A stretch of 64,000 nt of DNA from a virus: the IMG/VR virus record IMGVR_UViG_3300042389_000647, positions 1 through 64,000 of that record, one strand, 5' to 3'. Positions 50,883 to 59,752 of the stretch are shown piece after piece. The position numbers and the translations under genes were made by a program. A model generated the notes under the pieces. It was not told the origin of the DNA, searched no databases, and saw only the letters and a list, made by a program, of their open reading frames with translations. Every line of letters starts with the position of its first letter. The stretch's first letter is position 1.

Positions 50883-51065
50883 TTATTTTTGCTTTGACTG
50901 AGAACGGATCTTCTCCATCTCTTTTTCTTCGATCTTCCTCTTATCTTCGAGGAATTTCGACCGCCCGTTGTACAGATCGGTTAGCAAGGGAAGCTCGACA
51001 TTCAGGACATCATCGAGAGTCAGTTGACCCTTGAAGATGTCGAGAGTCGCGGCAACTTGATACAT
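50883..51065 (-). CDS. Small protein after the CxxC baseplate-type gene
   Basis: MYQVAATLDIFKGQLTLDDVL..., ending in a charged helix (KFLEDKRKIEEKEMEKIRSQSKQK). 60 aa from the ATG at 51065, but no ribosome site precedes that ATG, and the frame is open back to 51152, inside the preceding gene. It could be made as a -1 frameshift extension or from a weak start. Small tail-assembly proteins are common here. Confidence 0.55.
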   Translation of the reverse strand: MYQVAATLDIFKGQLTLDDVLNVELPLLTDLYNGRSKFLEDKRKIEEKEMEKIRSQSKQK

Positions 51066-51121
51066 GATGTTGTCCAGCGATCTCTCGACAGCGGCCTGAG
51101 GGCGTATGTCAAGGAGCTTTC

Positions 51122-52282
51122 TTAAGCCCTTACCATACTTAGAAAAAGGATTTCAGTCATGTCCACGACGATGTTCTTGATCTCGTGGCCGCAGTTACGG
51201 CAGGTGCAGTCGGGCAGCTTGTACTCGACCTTATACTTCTCCAGCTTGTCCTTGACGGCCTTGTCCAGAGCCTTGCGATCTTCCGGAGGCATGTCGACGA
51301 TGACGCGCAGCTTGTCCTCGACGGTCTCGACCTCGATGTACTCGACTTGGCCCTGAGACATCGCGTGGATGTGCGGGATGAACATGTCACCGACGTACTT
51401 CAGGTAGGTGAAGATCTCCGGCTCGTAGTTCTTGAAGGACTCGACGCGCTGCAGGGACTTCAGGTAGTCATGCAGGGTCGGAGTGACGATGTCCATCACC
51501 ACCTTGGTGCGCGGCAGGACGATGCGATCCTTCATGTTGACCACGGAGTGCTGAACCAGCTCGCTCGGATTGTAGTTCTTGCCGAGAACGTCTTGGATGT
51601 ACGCTGCAGTTTCCTGCTCGTTCTTGGCCTGGATCAGCAGCTCCTTGGAGATGCGAGCCTTGTTCTCCGAGCTGCACTTCGGGCAGGTGACGTCGTAGTC
51701 GGTCTCGTTCGGGAACGTGGCGCAGTAGATGCCATAGATGAAGGTCTCGAAGTCGTTTTCCGAGGTGATCTTCAGCCAGTCCTCGAAGCGGATCTTGCCG
51801 ACCGAGCTGTTGACCATGTGGTTGAAGACGAAGTTGAAGAGCTTCATGTTCTGCTCTTTCTCCGTGCCGGTGAACTTGCGCACCTTGATCATGTCGTCGT
51901 TGTTCATCGACTTGAAGGCGGCACGGTAGCCGGACTGCAGGGCGATGACGTCATACGACGGCTTCAGGAACAGAGCGTCGAGTTCTTGAAAGACGCCGAG
52001 GGGGTTGTTCACCTTGACGATCTTGATCTTGTTCAGATCGATCTGGACGTTGCCGAGAATCTGGTCGCGAGCCGTGTCCTTGGAGACCGGCTGAGCTGCC
52101 TGTTGTTCTTCTTTTTGCTCGACGACGAGCTCGTCCGAGTATGCAGCGACTTGCGGTGCGGCTTGCTCGGCGACGGGTTGCTCCGTGGTCTGAGCGACCG
52201 GCTGGTCCGTTCCCGGAACCTGTGCCGATTGGCTGTTCACCAGAGCCGTCAGCTCTTCCATCGAATTGATTTCCATTGCCAT
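51122..52282 (-). CDS. Baseplate/tail assembly protein with zinc-type CxxC pairs
   Basis: A 386-aa protein. The N-terminus is glutamine/valine-rich and disordered (about 15-70). The core carries TCPKCSSENKARI and, near the end, DCTCRNCGHEIKN, two CxxC pairs that could form one zinc site. The layout resembles phage baseplate hub assembly proteins of the T4 gp26/gp51 type. It lies just downstream of the gp25-like gene. AAAGGG precedes tandem ATGs. Confidence 0.55.
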   Translation of the reverse strand: MAMEINSMEELTALVNSQSAQVPGTDQPVAQTTEQPVAEQAAPQVAAYSDELVVEQKEEQQAAQPVSKDTARDQILGNVQIDLNKIKIVKVNNPLGVFQELDALFLKPSYDVIALQSGYRAAFKSMNNDDMIKVRKFTGTEKEQNMKLFNFVFNHMVNSSVGKIRFEDWLKITSENDFETFIYGIYCATFPNETDYDVTCPKCSSENKARISKELLIQAKNEQETAAYIQDVLGKNYNPSELVQHSVVNMKDRIVLPRTKVVMDIVTPTLHDYLKSLQRVESFKNYEPEIFTYLKYVGDMFIPHIHAMSQGQVEYIEVETVEDKLRVIVDMPPEDRKALDKAVKDKLEKYKVEYKLPDCTCRNCGHEIKNIVVDMTEILFLSMVRA

Positions 52283-52397
52283 TGCGATTGCCCTTTCAGC
52301 GAAAATTTTTCATGTGGGTAATGGGAAAAACTAAGTGACTGTTTCAGTTCCTCGCGATATGCCCGTCTGCTCGCATACGAATTTTGTTCAGAGACAC

Positions 52398-52437
52398 GAA
52401 TTGTCCCTAAGCCACCAAGAGCTTAGGGACAATTTTC
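52398..52437. terminator. 14-bp inverted repeat between baseplate genes
   Basis: AATTGTCCCTAAGC and complement over an 8-nt loop, in a 153-nt gap that otherwise holds nothing. TTTT follows only on the plus strand, so for the leftward operon it may act in mRNA stability. Confidence 0.6.
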
Positions 52438-52858
52438 AGAAGTAGAAGTCGGACTTCACTCCGCCTCCGGGGGTGTTCTTCCCGAAGGTGATAGCAAATG
52501 AGTCTTTCCCATCGACGACAGACCCTAGTTTGAAGAAGACAGCAAGAAACTTCTTACCGTCCTCCTTCGAGTCCAGTATCTTGATCTCAAAGTCGGAGAC
52601 CTCCTTGTTCGGGAGGTACTTGGTGACTTGGAAATTGATGCTGTCCTTCAGGTTCGACAGGGTGATGTCGTCTGCGAGTTCCCCGAGGTAAGTCCCAATG
52701 CCCACACCGGCATCGATCAGATTCGGGATGGTCCCCGGCTCCATGATGATGAGAGTCTGGAGACGCCTCGCTAGGGCGAAGAGCCCCGTGATGTTGTGAG
52801 ACGAGCGGTAGGCGTCTGGGATGAACGTCACCTCGTCTTTGCGAGCGTCCACTACCAT
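52436..52858 (-). CDS. Baseplate wedge protein, gp25/GPW-like
   Basis: A 140-aa protein with LQTLIIMEPGTIPNLIDAG and GIGTYLGELAD, followed by INFQVTKYLP, a pattern of the T4 gp25/P2 gpW lysozyme-like wedge family (..L.T.PGt.....dfG.gl...L.e.....I...I..y.P). In contractile tails this protein joins wedge to sheath. Neighbours are other putative baseplate genes. Recognition is by pattern only. Confidence 0.6.
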   Translation of the reverse strand: MVVDARKDEVTFIPDAYRSSHNITGLFALARRLQTLIIMEPGTIPNLIDAGVGIGTYLGELADDITLSNLKDSINFQVTKYLPNKEVSDFEIKILDSKEDGKKFLAVFFKLGSVVDGKDSFAITFGKNTPGGGVKSDFYF

Positions 52859-52860
52859 GA

Positions 52861-53310
52861 TCAGGACTTATCGCTAATGTTGAAGGTCTCTCGCTCGCCC
52901 TTTTGCTCCGGATTCTTCTTGTTCTCCAGATGGGAAACGATATTGAAAGCCTGAGCCTTAGAGAGCAACACGTTGAGGATCTCGACGTGCTCTTCCATGT
53001 ACTTGAGGTCGTTCTGAGCGACTTCGTCGTCCTTGTGCTCGTGAGCGTATTCTTTGCGCTTCTCAAGCTTCTCCTTGGCAGCTTTCAGCGCGTCCCGGAT
53101 CCGCTCGATGACGTCGGTCTTCTCTTCGTGAGTGTCGATGTTGACGACGCGTTTGGCCAGATGGTCGATCTCCTTGACGGAGTACCCCTTGAGTTTGCGC
53201 GTCGCCCAGGAAATGAAGCTCTCGTAGGAGAACTCTTCGGAGAGCATGATTTCTTTAGCCTGGGATTCAAGCACTTTGGCTTCGTCCAGAATGATTGTCT
53301 TTTCGAACAT
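52861..53310 (-). CDS. Unknown 149-aa coiled-coil-rich protein
   Basis: MFEKTIILDEAKVLESQAKEI..., highly charged helices (AAKEKLEKRKEYAHEHKDDE). It lies directly upstream of the gp25-like gene, 2 nt apart. Likely a small tail-assembly protein. AAGGAACCGAC precedes the ATG. Confidence 0.65.
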   Translation of the reverse strand: MFEKTIILDEAKVLESQAKEIMLSEEFSYESFISWATRKLKGYSVKEIDHLAKRVVNIDTHEEKTDVIERIRDALKAAKEKLEKRKEYAHEHKDDEVAQNDLKYMEEHVEILNVLLSKAQAFNIVSHLENKKNPEQKGERETFNISDKS

Positions 53311-53319
53311 GTCGGTTCC

Positions 53320-53817
53320 TTAAGGAATAGTGACCACCCGTAGCGTAGCAACTAGATGATCATTCGGAATCAGGTTGGCGTTCTTGTCGACGTTGGTGAT
53401 GTCCACCGAGGAAAGCTGTCTTCGATTGATGTCGATCAGACCTCCGTTCACTAGGCGGAACCCCTTCTCGTAGAGTTCATCGGGAATATCGAGGAACGCC
53501 ATGATGTTTGGGTCGGAGCTTCGAACCCTTTCAAGAGTAGGAATGCTGAAGATCTCCCCTCTGGTGACGACGTACTTGCCAAACATCGTCTTCCACACAC
53601 TGACCGAGAAGTTGGTGTGGATCATGAGGTCTCGCTTGGCATGCACGTCGTTCTTCCACTCCAAGAAGTTACCTTGGAACATGCGATCTTTCATTTGCTG
53701 GTCGAGATCGATCACGCCCTTTGTGTCCATCCCCTCGAAGATTTTCTCGTCGAGATCGAACGTCAGGATTTCTTTTTGGAATAGGTCGAAAATCTCCGGG
53801 TAGCTCAGAAATCTCAT
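53320..53817 (-). CDS. Unknown 165-aa protein, putative baseplate component
   Basis: MRFLSYPEIFDLFQKEILTFD..., with VSVWKTMFGKYVVTRGEIFSIPTL and a C-terminal beta segment (NDHLVATLRVVTIP). It belongs to a four-gene leftward run with gp25-like and endonuclease-fold proteins. The size and position would fit a wedge protein, but no motif proves it. Confidence 0.6.
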   Translation of the reverse strand: MRFLSYPEIFDLFQKEILTFDLDEKIFEGMDTKGVIDLDQQMKDRMFQGNFLEWKNDVHAKRDLMIHTNFSVSVWKTMFGKYVVTRGEIFSIPTLERVRSSDPNIMAFLDIPDELYEKGFRLVNGGLIDINRRQLSSVDITNVDKNANLIPNDHLVATLRVVTIP

Positions 53818-53835
53818 CTTGCTTTGTCCTTTTAG

Positions 53836-54549
53836 TTATGCGGAGAGCACCTTGTCTTTGAAGTAGACGTTGAAAGGAGAGTACAGCTTGTCGTTCACCT
53901 GAACGAAGTCGAAGCCCTCGGCGACAGCGGCGTCTGCCTTCAGCTTTTCTTTGTACTCGTCTCTCTTTTGGTAATGCTCGTTGCCGCCTTTAATCTCTAT
54001 GATGAGGTTGAGCGAGGGGATGTAGAAGTCAGGCAGGTAGAACCTCGTCTTCTCTCCATCCTTGTAGTAGATGGTGGGGGGCTGAGTCAGGTATTCGGAC
54101 TTGAATCCGTACACCGTCTCGATGAAGTGCAGGAAGTGCTGCTCGTAGAGCCCCGTGATCTCGGTCGTCGAGCCATCCAGCCAAGTGTAGACTTGACCTA
54201 TGCTCCTCCCGGCCAGCATCTTCTGCTGGTGCTCCGGGTCGTCGGTCAGGGCGGTCTTGCCGTACTTCTGCATCATCCGGGCCTTGAACTCCTCCCGGTA
54301 CTGCTTCCGCTCCGCCTCATCAGCGAACCGCTCGTACCTCTCGGTGACGGGGTTCCACGCAGTGGGCTTCCCAGAGATAACGCTCTTGCCCTGTGTCTTG
54401 CCGTACTTGACGAAGAACCAGAAGCGGGCAGGATCGTCCCAGCCCAGGTTCTTTATCTCAGTACTCTTGTTTTGTTCGATGTACGAGTAGAGCGCCTGCT
54501 TGTTAGGGAAGCTCTTACCCTCGTACCTGATTGATTTTCCAATAGCCAT
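53836..54549 (-). CDS. PD-(D/E)xK nuclease-fold phage protein (head completion-like)
   Basis: A 237-aa protein. C-terminal RFYLPDFYIPSLNLIIEIKGG contains the PD...ExK signature, followed by YQKRDEYKEKLKAD. The T4 head-completion protein gp4 has a similar (F/Y)xxD...EIK end, so a role in packaging or head completion is possible. The N-terminal part (AIGKSIRYEGKSFPNKQALY) is an added domain. First gene of the baseplate/chaperonin run, with GAGAG upstream. Confidence 0.6.
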   Translation of the reverse strand: MAIGKSIRYEGKSFPNKQALYSYIEQNKSTEIKNLGWDDPARFWFFVKYGKTQGKSVISGKPTAWNPVTERYERFADEAERKQYREEFKARMMQKYGKTALTDDPEHQQKMLAGRSIGQVYTWLDGSTTEITGLYEQHFLHFIETVYGFKSEYLTQPPTIYYKDGEKTRFYLPDFYIPSLNLIIEIKGGNEHYQKRDEYKEKLKADAAVAEGFDFVQVNDKLYSPFNVYFKDKVLSA

Positions 54550-54695
54550 TGTCTTCTCTCAAGAAAACTGTCCTATGAAACCTTGGACGAATTTCGTTAC
54601 TACTACTTTGTTATGATAAATAATAAAAAAACATAAGAATAACACAAGGATTTTCATGCAATCCTTATCCATTTGATATTTTGAGGAAGAGAATT
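54550..54695. promoter_or_regulatory. Divergent promoter region
   Basis: 146 bases, AT-rich, between divergent operons. It holds GTTATGATAAATAATAAAAAAAC (54609-54631) and a small inverted repeat AAGGATT/AATCCTT (54647-54665). Promoters in both directions are likely; exact boxes are unclear. Confidence 0.35.
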
Positions 54696-55136
54696 ATGAT
54701 TACGATGCTGATGAAAAACTGGCGCATGCTGATTGGTGTGGTCCTGATTCTCCTGATCGGCTTTCTGCTGTACATGTGGAAGAGCACCGAGAGCGAGATG
54801 AGAGTCAAGGTCGCCGACATGAACGCCACCATCACGACCATGCAGTCCACGATTGATCACAACAGAGACGAGCTCCGGAAGTTGGAGCAAATCAATACTG
54901 ATCTCAAGAAATCGCTAGACGCCAAGGTCGCCAACCAGACGATAAATCAGACCGCTGTGAAGGCGGTGAGTAAGAAAACTAGCAAGACGAAGCAAGCTGC
55001 GACCAAGATCGATACGTTCATAGATCACAACGTTCCGGCTGACCGCACTGTGTCCGAAGAGAGCGCAAAGGCACTCTGGATGCTCGTCACTGAAATCGAA
55101 CCAATGATCGACTCCAACGAAGGAGAAGCAAAATGA
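54696..55136 (+). CDS. i-spanin (Rz-like)
   Basis: A 146-aa protein with an N-terminal transmembrane segment (about 10-28, LIGVVLILLIGFLLYMW) and a long periplasmic coiled coil (MNATITTMQSTIDHNRDELRKLEQINTDL), the layout of inner-membrane spanins. With the outer-membrane lipoprotein encoded next it would span the periplasm and disrupt the outer membrane at lysis. The ATG at 54696 has GAGGAAG before it; the reading from TTG at 54681 is rejected. Confidence 0.85.
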   Translation: MITMLMKNWRMLIGVVLILLIGFLLYMWKSTESEMRVKVADMNATITTMQSTIDHNRDELRKLEQINTDLKKSLDAKVANQTINQTAVKAVSKKTSKTKQAATKIDTFIDHNVPADRTVSEESAKALWMLVTEIEPMIDSNEGEAK

Positions 55137-55480
55137 ATTTTACGAAGGTTATCCTCTGTGGTCTGATGGCATCTTCACTAGTTGGTTGCGCCTACAACCA
55201 ACCGAAGGACTCCGGGAAGATTGACGTAAACGTGACGGCGACCAAGGTGGAGCTGTCAGAGATTAGCTCGGAACTGCTGAACAAGTGTGAGAAGCCCCAG
55301 AAGATCAGCGAGACCGTTCCCGGAATCAAATCCGGGAAGGTACTTGAGAAGGACGTGATCGCGGCCCTCGTGCGCTCGTACACCAACGAGGTGAACTGCT
55401 ACCTCGTAAAGGAAGAGGCTCTTCGCGTACAGTCGAAGATGCGAGACGAAGTCAACAAGGCAAACGGAAATGTCAACTAA
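55133..55480 (+). CDS. o-spanin (Rz1-like lipoprotein)
   Basis: A 115-aa lipoprotein with a signal peptide (MNFTKVILCGLMASSLVGC) and lipobox SLVGC (Cys19). It overlaps the i-spanin gene by 4 nt (ATGA) and has AAGGAG. Separate adjacent rather than embedded Rz1 genes are common. Its presence implies a host with an outer membrane. Confidence 0.85.
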   Translation: MNFTKVILCGLMASSLVGCAYNQPKDSGKIDVNVTATKVELSEISSELLNKCEKPQKISETVPGIKSGKVLEKDVIAALVRSYTNEVNCYLVKEEALRVQSKMRDEVNKANGNVN

Positions 55481-58400
55481 CTCCAGCATCGAGGCTCTGA
55501 CTCGGCGCGAGGTGAACGACTTGATGGAGCACTGTCGAAAGATCGTGGTCAAGGACCAAGATACCGCAGACGCTCTTGAGACGTCCGAGAGCATGATCGA
55601 GGCGACGAGGTACCTTGAAGTCTACTACAAGGTGGACAAGTACCCGTACCACGATATCGTGCGCTCTGCAATCACCAGCATCCTCACGGATGCCACTGCC
55701 ACCGGAACCGAGGTGTCGGCGGAGCAAGTCAGAAGCATCATCTCAAACGACCAGAACTTGGATACTGCATCCAAGAGCGAGTCCATCCAGATCACGTACT
55801 CCCTGCAGTTCCCGTCTGGAAGCATCACTATCGACGTCGTAGACAAGAACGTTGAGAACATCCGTCAGTATTACCTCGATAACTACGTCGATCGGAACTC
55901 GTACTACCGCAGCCTGCAGCAGCTTGGCATCCCGGCTTGGAAGAGCCGTCTTGCCGAGGACTTCGAGATCATCCAAGAGCCTAGCGTCATTGGCAACGCG
56001 TTACTGAGGTCTTTCGGTCCAGCCTACTCCAAATCGAGAAAGTACTTCACAACGGTCATGTACACTAAGGCGTTCGCCAAGGACATGGTCGGTACCGTCA
56101 ACTACGAAACGGTGAACTACTACAAGGCTTACTGCAAGATTACGATCTGTCTGATGACGATCGTCGATCTGCTGAACAACCGGCTCCAGTTCCCGCTAGA
56201 CATCAGCTACATCGACGAGTACTCGATGAACCAGCTGCTGTACTCCTTCGGCTTCACGGAATTCACCAAGTTCCCTCTGTACTACCGCAAGGCTATCGCG
56301 CTGAAAATCAACACTCTGATTCGCCACAAGGGCACCGATCAGGTGTTCATCGACATCTTGGACATCTTCGACTTCCAAGGCGTCAATATCATCAAGTACT
56401 ACCTAACCAAGCACGAGACGTCAAACGAGAAGAAGACGTTAGACGCGATCGAGGTAGCGCCGAAGTTCGTCGGGCACAGCGTTCGTATCAACTCTCTGCA
56501 GGAAGCCATCAAACGCGAATCGACGCGTGAGTACGGCTTCGACAATATGGTTCAAAACGATCCGTATTGGGAGGCTTCGAAAGAAGAAGTCACTGCGCAG
56601 CATTTCGATTTCCTTCCGACGAAGTACTTTTCCATCGAGGGCGACTTCCAGATGTGGAAGGAGGTGATGAACATCTCCTACTTCGTCAGCATGATTCGGA
56701 AGCTTAAACGAGATCACTCGCTCCGGGCACATCTCTCGCTGCACGCTTCGGAGATCTCCAAGGGCGAGGTGTTCATCGACGAGCTGATCCTGGCTGCGCA
56801 GATTCTCGTTTGCGATTTCTACAAGATCGAAGATATCATCCATTTCGATCAAGAGTCGGTCTACAAGATCTACTCCTTCAACGACAAAGATGATAGCCCG
56901 TTGAACACCAGCCTCTTCGGGCAGGACGTTCTGACGAAGAACTCGTATGCTAACACCTCATACGTCCTCGAAACGGTGTCCGACTACCCGACGATCGAGC
57001 GAGACGAACTCTTCACGATCTACAATCACGACATCCAAGTCTACAATAACTTCCTAGCGTTCCAGAAGATCCGAGACGCTAGCGGCGCTATTGTCATGAC
57101 GTACCAGAACTTCAAGAAGTACAAGGCTCTCTACGAGTCGAAGTTTCTGGCAAACTACAACCTGAGCGAGTACAGAGGGTTCTCCAAGTACAGCGAATAC
57201 CTCCAGTTCAAATGCAACGCAGACCTCTACAGCTACGTCGATGAGGCGATGTTGACGGACGATCAGGACATTAAGCGGCAAAAGATTACCTACATCCTCT
57301 CCGCTCTGAAGGAATATGCTTACACGCTGAACATTCCTTTCGACAGGATGATGTCCGACCTGATCATCGAGTACATCATGAAGACGGTCAATGTCTTTAA
57401 GGCATACACCGTCACCATGAAGGACTTCCGGATCATCTACCGCTGGGACGAGGGGAACTTCCTGCACCTCTTCGACAGCGAGACGAAGCATGCGAAGTTC
57501 GTCTGGGATAGTCACGTTCGCAATAAAAACCCTCAGAAAATCATCCTCAGCATGGGGACGGTGACGAACAGCACCTACCAAGAACCGCTTCCTAACGACA
57601 TGCTTTTCAGTGACAGCGTCAATCGCTTTCAGAAGAAAGACGTGTATGCTGACAGATATCGGTACAAGGAGAGGTACACTTTCCACGGGTTCTTCAACTG
57701 GAGAGACAGACTCCTCTACAGAGACAAATCGACGTTCAAGGGGAGATTCTCTTGGAGCGATCTGCTGAACTTTGGAGACAATCTCTTCGAACGAGCAAAG
57801 TACTCCCTCAGCGACAAGCAGAAGTTCAAGGACCGGATCAACTACGACACGGCTCCCGGAGTGGACTACTGGTACCGTGACAGATGCAAGCTAGTTGATG
57901 TCAGCGTGCAGAAGTCAAAATTCGCCAACAAAGACACGGCCAACTTTGGGGACAACTCCATGTGGAATGTGCGCTATAAGGTGAATGAGGCCACAAAGCT
58001 TCATGACTTCTCGATGTTTGCGTCCAGAATCAAGAAGTCCGACAAGGGCAACCTCCACGACGGGTACTACATGTGGTTCCCTCTGATGGTGATGCCGGTC
58101 AGCGACTCGATGATAGCTAATGACACCGTGCGGTCGATGGCGGCTCGCAGGTCTATCGTTCAGCAAAGACACCACTTCGCCGACAGGCTTTCTCCGGGTG
58201 TCTCCTCCCAGACGAGAGTCGATCACACTTTCTCGTTCAAAGCCGACTCCACCGTCTTGAAGACGCTGCTCCCTTCAGCAGATACTTTGAGCTTCGGAGA
58301 CTCGCAGCTACAGCGGCAGAAATCCTCCGCCAAAGATCGTATGCGGGCTTTCGATCGTCTTGATCTTGAGCTAGTGCCTGGATCTACTGCAGCCTGCGGA

Positions 58401-58745
58401 ATCCTGAAGGATACGATGTCCTTCAAGAACGACAAAGCTGTCAGAACGAGTAAGATGAACCCGGTGGAAACTGTTCTCTTCGGCGACAACCAGTCCTTCG
58501 GTACCAGAAGAAATGCGGCTGATAAATTTCATGCTCTAGACAGAATCTTTATCAGCTTCTCAGAAGCAAAACACCTGACCATGTCATCCCAGCCTCAAAA
58601 GCTGACCGACGCGACCAAGTCAAGAGGCAATAAAACGCTGGAGGAAACGGTATCCTTTAGCGAAAACTTGACAGGAAAGTCGTCCGTGGCCAACCATGAT
58701 CGGAGAGCCATTTTCGATCGTTTCGTCATAACTGTGCACCAATAA
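55470..58745 (+). CDS. Large virion protein with C-terminal repeats
   Basis: A 1091-aa protein overlapping the o-spanin end by 11 nt. The first 700 residues are helical without known motif (e.g. YIDEYSMNQLLYSFGFTEF). From about 720 to the end it has degenerate repeats built on D.L.FGD / F.DR.. (LLNFGDNLFERAKY, TANFGDNSMW, TLSFGDSQLQRQK, TVLFGDNQSF, AIFDRF), perhaps an extended fibrous region. Likely baseplate, tail or internal virion protein. Confidence 0.7.
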   Translation: MSTNSSIEALTRREVNDLMEHCRKIVVKDQDTADALETSESMIEATRYLEVYYKVDKYPYHDIVRSAITSILTDATATGTEVSAEQVRSIISNDQNLDTASKSESIQITYSLQFPSGSITIDVVDKNVENIRQYYLDNYVDRNSYYRSLQQLGIPAWKSRLAEDFEIIQEPSVIGNALLRSFGPAYSKSRKYFTTVMYTKAFAKDMVGTVNYETVNYYKAYCKITICLMTIVDLLNNRLQFPLDISYIDEYSMNQLLYSFGFTEFTKFPLYYRKAIALKINTLIRHKGTDQVFIDILDIFDFQGVNIIKYYLTKHETSNEKKTLDAIEVAPKFVGHSVRINSLQEAIKRESTREYGFDNMVQNDPYWEASKEEVTAQHFDFLPTKYFSIEGDFQMWKEVMNISYFVSMIRKLKRDHSLRAHLSLHASEISKGEVFIDELILAAQILVCDFYKIEDIIHFDQESVYKIYSFNDKDDSPLNTSLFGQDVLTKNSYANTSYVLETVSDYPTIERDELFTIYNHDIQVYNNFLAFQKIRDASGAIVMTYQNFKKYKALYESKFLANYNLSEYRGFSKYSEYLQFKCNADLYSYVDEAMLTDDQDIKRQKITYILSALKEYAYTLNIPFDRMMSDLIIEYIMKTVNVFKAYTVTMKDFRIIYRWDEGNFLHLFDSETKHAKFVWDSHVRNKNPQKIILSMGTVTNSTYQEPLPNDMLFSDSVNRFQKKDVYADRYRYKERYTFHGFFNWRDRLLYRDKSTFKGRFSWSDLLNFGDNLFERAKYSLSDKQKFKDRINYDTAPGVDYWYRDRCKLVDVSVQKSKFANKDTANFGDNSMWNVRYKVNEATKLHDFSMFASRIKKSDKGNLHDGYYMWFPLMVMPVSDSMIANDTVRSMAARRSIVQQRHHFADRLSPGVSSQTRVDHTFSFKADSTVLKTLLPSADTLSFGDSQLQRQKSSAKDRMRAFDRLDLELVPGSTAACGILKDTMSFKNDKAVRTSKMNPVETVLFGDNQSFGTRRNAADKFHALDRIFISFSEAKHLTMSSQPQKLTDATKSRGNKTLEETVSFSENLTGKSSVANHDRRAIFDRFVITVHQ

Positions 58746-58759
58746 CAGGTGTTTAGTTA
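58743..58759 (+). promoter_or_regulatory. TAAC-AGGTGTTTA-GTTA element
   Basis: Third TAAC(9 nt)GTTA copy, 32 nt before the start of the 238-aa virion gene. It begins at the stop codon of the preceding large gene (TAA of TAACAGG). Confidence 0.4.
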
Positions 58760-58790
58760 CCTTCCAATTCTGTCTCAGGAAAAAGAAATC

Positions 58791-59507
58791 ATGAGCGATA
58801 TCAAGTATCTCAACTTCGAAGAGCAGCTGCTTTTCAAAGACAACAAGGTCGATGGCCGTTCCGAACCCCGCCTCGGCGGCTTCGTCGTGGTCAAGGACGC
58901 CGAGTCCGGCAAGATCCTGATGGCCAAGAAGAACCTCGTCGTCCGTCGCGGTCGCGAGATGACCCTGCGCCAGATCTTCCGCATCCCCGGCTCCGTCACC
59001 GGCGAAACCGAAGCAACCCTGAAGGACAAGAGCATCCTCCTGTTCGGCATTGGCTCTGGCGGCGCACCGAACAACGATCCGTTCAACCCGTTCGCTCCGA
59101 CCCCGGCTGACACCGACCTCAGCGCGGCCTTCCCCTTCCGCGTGAGCTCCGCTGCCAGCCCCATCCCGACCGCAGAAGCTGGTCTGTTCACCGACAGCCG
59201 CGCTGGCACTGGCGGCACGACCGAGTGGTACAAGAAGACCTTCACCAACGGCCACGGCGAGATCACTGTCAACCCGGCGACCGACGAGACCTTCGTGAAG
59301 CTGGCCCTCCAGATCACCAAGGATGACTCTCGCGACCGCTTCGTGAACGAGTTGGCCCTGTACTGGGCGAAGTACAACGCCTCCGGTGCCGACCAGAACG
59401 CCAAGTACTCCGAGTACACGATGTTCTCCCGCATCACCTTCCTTACCGAGCCGCTGCCTTCGAACACGAACAAAGCCTTGGACATAGACTATTACGTTTA
59501 CCTGTAA
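58791..59507 (+). CDS. Virion protein, 238 aa
   Basis: MSDIKYLNFEEQLLFKDNKVD..., with GGFVVVKDAESGKILMAKKNLVVRRGREMTL, then beta-rich segments. The VVKD..tG.iL..KKNLVV..GRE pattern recurs in phage structural proteins, but no function is assigned. Start at 58791 follows AGGAAAAAG. Alanine/glycine/proline-rich codon bias like the fibre genes suggests high expression. A strong terminator follows. Confidence 0.65.
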   Translation: MSDIKYLNFEEQLLFKDNKVDGRSEPRLGGFVVVKDAESGKILMAKKNLVVRRGREMTLRQIFRIPGSVTGETEATLKDKSILLFGIGSGGAPNNDPFNPFAPTPADTDLSAAFPFRVSSAASPIPTAEAGLFTDSRAGTGGTTEWYKKTFTNGHGEITVNPATDETFVKLALQITKDDSRDRFVNELALYWAKYNASGADQNAKYSEYTMFSRITFLTEPLPSNTNKALDIDYYVYL

Positions 59508-59521
59508 GACGTGCGGGCGTA

Positions 59522-59557
59522 AGAATTCCTCCTACCGTTTGGTAGGAGGAATTTTTC
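59522..59557 (+). terminator. Hairpin terminator that contains the next ribosome site
   Basis: AATTCCTCCTACC and its complement (13 bp, loop GTTT) followed by TTTTTC. The 3' arm (GGTAGGAGGAATT) includes the GGAGG ribosome site of the 64-aa gene that starts at 59558. Confidence 0.85.
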
Positions 59558-59752
59558 ATGGAGAACCAAATGGCAGTCAGAGAGTTGGTGGAATTCTTCT
59601 TGAACGAAGAGCCGAACGATCCAAAGAGAAAAGAACTCGAACCCGGTCTCACGAGAGATGAGGCAATCAAGAAATTCCCTTGGAGGCCGTCTATGGGCGA
59701 CTGCCGGGGGTTTAGCTATGACGAGAAGACCGGCATAGCCACATGGATGTAA
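59558..59752 (+). CDS. Unknown 64-aa protein
   Basis: MENQMAVRELVEFFLNEEPND..., ending GDCRGFSYDEKTGIATWM, compact and acidic. The ribosome site is within the terminator hairpin of the previous gene, so it may be expressed only from read-through or when the hairpin is open. A second terminator follows directly. Function unknown. Confidence 0.65.
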   Translation: MENQMAVRELVEFFLNEEPNDPKRKELEPGLTRDEAIKKFPWRPSMGDCRGFSYDEKTGIATWM

